Source of the DNA: JASLDZ01 sp964242895
GTDB lineage: Bacteria > Pseudomonadota > Alphaproteobacteria > Caulobacterales > Caulobacteraceae
Length of the DNA stretch: 8,208 nt
NCBI GenBank assembly: GCA_964242895.1
Contig: CAXTBN010000089.1
Span: forward strand, 1 to 8,208
Reading direction: 5' to 3'
The notes under the pieces are model-generated. The model ran no database searches. It had not been told where the DNA came from and saw nothing but the letters and a program-made list of their open reading frames with translations. A program made the translations under genes and the position numbers. Each line of letters begins with the position of its first letter. Within the stretch, counting starts at the first letter, position 1. Below are positions 5,948 to 8,208 of the stretch, in pieces.

Positions 5948-6574
5948 TTACGCCAGGTTGACGTTCTCGGCCGCAGCCTTGCCCGTCTTCCGGTCGGTGC
6001 CGACCTGGAAGGACACGCGCTGGCCCTCGTTGAGGCTGCGCAGGCCCGAGCGCTCCACCGCCGAGATGTGCACGAACACGTCCGCGCCGCCGTTCTCGGG
6101 CTGGATGAAGCCGAAGCCCTTGGTGGTGTTGAAGAACTTCACCACGCCGGTGACCTCGGGGCCCGACGCGGTCGAACCGCCGCCACCGCCGCCGTAACCA
6201 CCGCCGCCGCCACCACCGTAGCCGCCACCGCCGCCGCCGTAGCCGCCGCCGCCGCCCGCGCCGAAGCCGCCGCGCTCACGCGGGGGACGCGCCGGCCGGT
6301 CACCGTACCCGCCACCGCCGCCGCCGCCGCCGCCGAAGCCGCCGCCCGAGCCGGGAGGCGCCGCCTCGGTGACCACGAGGTTGTCGGCCGAGGACTTGCC
6401 CGTGCGCCGGTCGGCCACGAGCTCGTACTCCACCTTGTCGCCCTCGTTCAGGCTCGAAAGCCCCGCGCGCTCCACCGCACTGATGTGCACGAACACATCA
6501 CCCGACCCGTCCGTCGGCTCGACGAAGCCGAAACCCTTGGTTCCGTTGAACCACTTGACCGTACCGTTCGCCAT
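5948..6574 (-). CDS. Two-domain cold shock protein with glycine-rich linker
   Basis: This 208-residue protein has two cold shock (CSD/OB-fold) domains, about residues 3-68 and 141-207. Each has an RNP1 motif (KGFGFV 13-18, KGFGFI 152-157) and an RNP2 motif (VFVHIS 27-32 and 167-172). By my alignment the domains are about 59% identical. CSD proteins bind single-stranded RNA or DNA and act as RNA chaperones or transcription antiterminators; double-CSD forms are known in alphaproteobacteria. Domain 1 has the usual KWFN aromatic patch; domain 2 has KFFN. The joining segment (about 70-140) is unusual: roughly 41 of residues 75-133 are glycine, punctuated by Tyr 90, 112, 119, 127 and Phe 80, 104, with an Arg/Pro patch (93-102). 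ATG 6574 has GGCGGA at 6588-6583 upstream. A hairpin follows the stop. The leader may be structured. Confidence 0.97.
   Translation of the reverse strand: MANGTVKWFNGTKGFGFVEPTDGSGDVFVHISAVERAGLSSLNEGDKVEYELVADRRTGKSSADNLVVTEAAPPGSGGGFGGGGGGGGGYGDRPARPPRERGGFGAGGGGGYGGGGGGYGGGGGGGYGGGGGGSTASGPEVTGVVKFFNTTKGFGFIQPENGGADVFVHISAVERSGLRSLNEGQRVSFQVGTDRKTGKAAAENVNLA
6176..6352 (-). repeat. Glycine-codon repeat tract encoding the cold shock protein linker
   Basis: The stretch codes for residues 75-133 and consists mostly of GGC and GGT codons. Tyrosine TAC codons recur at 7- to 8-codon spacing in the second half (Y112, Y119, Y127), giving imperfect 21- to 24-nt units of the form Tyr followed by six or seven glycines. 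GGC and GGT codons alternate irregularly, which suggests the repeat is old or held by selection rather than freshly expanded. On the plus strand it appears as runs of CCG and CCA triplets. Confidence 0.75.
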
Positions 6575-6705
6575 CGAAGAAATCCGCCGTCTCGCTCAGT
6601 TCGCCCCCATTTCGGGCGATCCGTCATCGCACGTTATCGTGCATCCGTCGCGGGAAACCTTGCAAACGGAGATTCGCTCCCAAAGGGCGTCGAATCGGCC
6701 GCCCG
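6575..6705 (-). promoter_or_regulatory. Upstream and leader region of the cold shock gene
   Basis: These 131 bases hold no gene. Reading on the minus strand they contain, in order, two GANTC sites (6696-6692 and 6675-6671), a segment ATCTCCGT (6673-6666), a 5-bp hairpin GCACG-ATAA-CGTGC (6642-6629), a 6-bp hairpin TCGCCC...GGGCGA (6619-6601), and the GGCGGA ribosome site (6588-6583). ATCTCCGT can pair with ACGGCGGAT (6590-6582) with one bulged C, covering the ribosome site. I see no convincing minus-35/minus-10 pair, so the transcription start is unknown and the leader length is inference. Confidence 0.4.
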
Positions 6706-7119
6706 TCAGGCCCGGCCGCCGCTCGCGGCGAGGTAGGCGAGCGCGGCGGGGGTGAGCTCGAAGCGGGGCTCCTCGGCGGGGAGCGGGCCGGCGGGCGCCA
6801 CGTCCAGGGCGTCGCCCGCGCCCGCGTCCAGCACGCGGAAGATCTCGTCCTCGCACTCGTCCCAGATCACGCCCACGTCCGCCAGCCGCGGCGCCTCGCG
6901 GCCGAGCGGGCCGGCGATCACCGGGTCGGCCATGCGCCGCGCCGACAGGCGGTAGAGCGTGCGCCCGCCGCCCACGTCGACGCTGACGTCGGCGTACTGC
7001 AGCACCGCGTTGATCAACTCGCCCGAGGGCGGCGCGTGCCGCATGGCGCGCGGCGACGTCATCAGCGTGCGGCGCCCGGCGGCGGTGAGGCGCTTGGCGG
7101 GGGTGCGGGCGGCGGCCAT
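6706..7119 (-). CDS. Hypothetical protein, no recognised family
   Basis: I do not recognise this 137-residue protein. ATG 7119 is preceded by GGAG (7130-7127) at 7-nt spacing, which supports a real gene. The N-terminal 30 residues are basic (several Arg and Lys, including RTPAKR and GRRTL). The middle has GELINAVLQYADVSVDVGGG (33-52) and RTLYRLSARRMA, followed by an acidic, more hydrophobic part around VIWDECEDEIFRVLD. The C terminus ends in a predicted helix (LTPAALAYLAASGG). There is no signal peptide, membrane segment or cysteine cluster; only one cysteine is present. It is soluble by appearance. It is divergent from the WYL regulator with 76 bases between starts and lies 131 bases upstream of the cold shock gene on the same strand. 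A regulated partner of the WYL gene is a possibility from position only. Confidence 0.7.
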   Translation of the reverse strand: MAAARTPAKRLTAAGRRTLMTSPRAMRHAPPSGELINAVLQYADVSVDVGGGRTLYRLSARRMADPVIAGPLGREAPRLADVGVIWDECEDEIFRVLDAGAGDALDVAPAGPLPAEEPRFELTPAALAYLAASGGRA

Positions 7120-7129
7120 GGGATCGCTC

Positions 7130-7147
7130 CATCTGTCTCGACGGATG
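7130..7147. promoter_or_regulatory. Candidate operator palindrome between the unknown gene and the WYL regulator
   Basis: CATCTGTCTCGACGGATG is a near-palindrome: CATC.GTC matches GAC.GATG, with 7 of 9 symmetric pairs matching. It abuts the ribosome site of the minus-strand unknown gene and lies 48 bases upstream of the WYL regulator ATG. A dyad in a 76-base divergent gap beside a DNA-binding regulator is where an autoregulatory operator would be expected. No binding is shown. Confidence 0.4.
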
Positions 7148-7195
7148 CGGTATGACAGGCCCTTGCGTCACATCTGGACGCAGCGGAGCCGCGTC

Positions 7196-8208
7196 ATGCG
7201 CCACGAGAAGGCGGCCACCCTGCTGCGGCTCGCCCGCGCCCTCGCCGGCTCGGCCGAGGGGCTCACGCTCGACGAGATGGGCCGCGCCGCGGGCACCGAC
7301 CGGCGCACCACCGAGCGCATGCGCGACGCCCTGTGGGAGCTATTCCCCGAGATGGAGGCGCTGCCCGATCCGCCCACCAAGCGCTTCCGCATCCCCGCGG
7401 GCCTCGACGGCTTCCTCAACGCCCCCACCGCGGACGAGCTGGCGGCCCTGGGTTCGGCCGCGTCCGACCTGGAGGCGCAGGGCGCAGGGGTGCGCGCCGC
7501 CTCGCTGCGCACCCTGGAGCGCAAGGTGCTCGCCGCCCTGCGCGCGCCCGCCCGCCGCCGCATCGCGCCCGACCTGGAGGCGCTGCTGCAGGCGGAGGCC
7601 ATCGCCGTGCAGGCGGGCCCCCGCCCGGCGGAGGACGACGCCGTGCTCGGCGCCGTGCGCGAGGCGCTGAAGGCCGGCCGCGCCCTGCGCTTCGCCTACG
7701 CCGGCGGCTCCACGCCCGGGCGGCCGCGCGAGGTGACGCCCTACGGCCTGCTGTTCGGCCGGGCCAACTACCTGGTGGCCGCCGAGGCGGGCCCGGGCGG
7801 CGGCGAGGGCGAGCCGCGCAACTGGCGCCTCGACCGGCTGGGCGGGGTGGAGGTGCTCGACCGGCCGGCGCTGCGCCCGGAGGGTTTCTCGCTGCAGGCC
7901 TACGCCGACCGCTCCTTCGGCATCTACCAGGACGAGGTGGAGGAGGTGGCGCTGCGCTTCTCGCCCGCTGCGGCGGAAGGCGCCCTGCGCTGGCGCTTCC
8001 ACGTGGGCCAAGCGGTCGAGCGCGAGCCGGACGGCGCCGTCGTGGTCCGCTTCCGCGCCTCGGGCATGCGCGAGCTGGCGTGGCACCTGTTCAGCTGGGG
8101 CGCCCAGGTGCGCGTTCTCGCGCCCGGGCGGCTGCGCACGCTGCTGGTCGAGCAGCTGCGCGAGGCGCTGGCGGCGCACGAGGGCGATGCAGCGACGGAG
8201 CACGGGCC
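7196..8208 (+). CDS. WYL-domain helix-turn-helix transcriptional regulator (3' end outside window)
   Basis: The frame from ATG 7196 stays open to the window edge, giving at least 337 residues; the stop is not seen. GGAG at 7185-7188, seven bases before the ATG, supports the start. An N-terminal helix-turn-helix (about residues 8-50, with LTLDEMGRAAGTDRRTTERM) resembles the DeoR/YafY-type winged helix. The WYL domain covers about 148-225 (LRFAYAG, VTPYGLLFGRANYLVA, NWRLDRLGGVEVL). The C-terminal WCX extension covers about 245-325 (EVALRFSPAAA, FRASGMRELAWHLFSWG). WYL proteins are transcription regulators thought to sense nucleic-acid or other ligands, some linked to stress and phage defence. 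Here the namesake WYL triplet reads NYL (191-193), a kind of change I believe is common in the family. It probably controls itself and the divergent unknown gene; the ligand is unknown. Confidence 0.92.
   Translation, partial: MRHEKAATLLRLARALAGSAEGLTLDEMGRAAGTDRRTTERMRDALWELFPEMEALPDPPTKRFRIPAGLDGFLNAPTADELAALGSAASDLEAQGAGVRAASLRTLERKVLAALRAPARRRIAPDLEALLQAEAIAVQAGPRPAEDDAVLGAVREALKAGRALRFAYAGGSTPGRPREVTPYGLLFGRANYLVAAEAGPGGGEGEPRNWRLDRLGGVEVLDRPALRPEGFSLQAYADRSFGIYQDEVEEVALRFSPAAAEGALRWRFHVGQAVEREPDGAVVVRFRASGMRELAWHLFSWGAQVRVLAPGRLRTLLVEQLREALAAHEGDAATEHG

Noticed and set aside
6160..6360. Repeated CCG/CCA-rich DNA as a CRISPR array or non-coding satellite
   Set aside because: There is no repeat-spacer structure, and the repeat is explained by glycine codons of an intact reading frame.
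6696..6718. CGGCCG/CGGCCG inverted repeat as terminator of the unknown gene
   Set aside because: The stem is only 6 bp with an 11-base loop, overlaps the stop codon and lacks a T-run. In this GC content it could easily be chance.
5561..6736. Plus-strand open frame crossing the dapE end and the cold shock gene
   Set aside because: It is antisense to the two CSD domains and out of frame with dapE. Its Ala-rich middle is simply the glycine linker read backwards.
7133..7158. CTGTC ... GACAG inverted repeat in the WYL gap
   Set aside because: The arms are 5 bases with a 16-base spacer, weaker than the overlapping 18-base dyad at 7130-7147.
7340..8203. Minus-strand open frame opposite the WYL regulator
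   Set aside because: The plus-strand frame encodes a clear HTH-WYL-WCX protein with a ribosome site; the antisense product is Arg/Ala/His-rich with no motif.

Overview
This window looks like a chromosomal housekeeping stretch from a very GC-rich alphaproteobacterium. The basis is the high-GC codon use throughout, the order yidC-engB-argB-HAD phosphatase-dapD-dapE, and a two-domain cold shock protein of the type known in this class. A Rhodospirillales-like host (for example an Acetobacteraceae relative) is plausible, but I cannot fix the genus from sequence alone. I saw no transposase, integrase, CRISPR array, tRNA or rRNA. No gene-free stretch exceeds about 130 bases.

Layout. Bases 1-1162 (+) hold the 3' end of yidC (membrane insertase) followed 4 nt later by engB (ribosome-assembly GTPase). 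Bases 1159-1665 (-) hold two small genes. One encodes a 56-aa DnaJ-like CxxCxGxG zinc-finger protein. The other encodes a 101-aa multi-pass membrane protein that ends inside the engB stop codon. Bases 1747-4215 (+) are a tight metabolic run: argB (arginine synthesis), an overlapping HAD-family nucleotidase-like phosphatase, and dapD (lysine/diaminopimelate synthesis). Bases 4222-4701 (-) hold a TTG-started cupin gene that separates dapD from dapE. Bases 4752-5897 (+) are dapE. Bases 5948-6574 (-) encode a cold shock protein with two CSD domains joined by a tyrosine-dotted polyglycine linker. Bases 6706-7119 (-) encode an unrecognised 137-aa protein. It is transcribed divergently from a WYL-domain regulator that starts at 7196 (+) and runs off the right edge.

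How they fit together. DapD and DapE catalyse two steps of the succinylase branch to diaminopimelate, which feeds lysine and peptidoglycan. ArgB makes N-acetylglutamyl phosphate for arginine. In many bacteria ArgD serves both pathways, so the grouping makes metabolic sense. YidC and EngB belong to protein export and ribosome assembly. The remaining minus-strand genes are accessory or stress-type genes slotted between the housekeeping blocks.

No clear new multi-gene system is visible. The most interesting points are four. The cold shock protein has a low-complexity polyglycine linker. Its leader could fold so as to hide its ribosome binding site. A near-palindromic operator candidate lies between the WYL regulator and its unknown neighbour. 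A zinc-finger/membrane-protein gene pair sits on the opposite strand between engB and argB.
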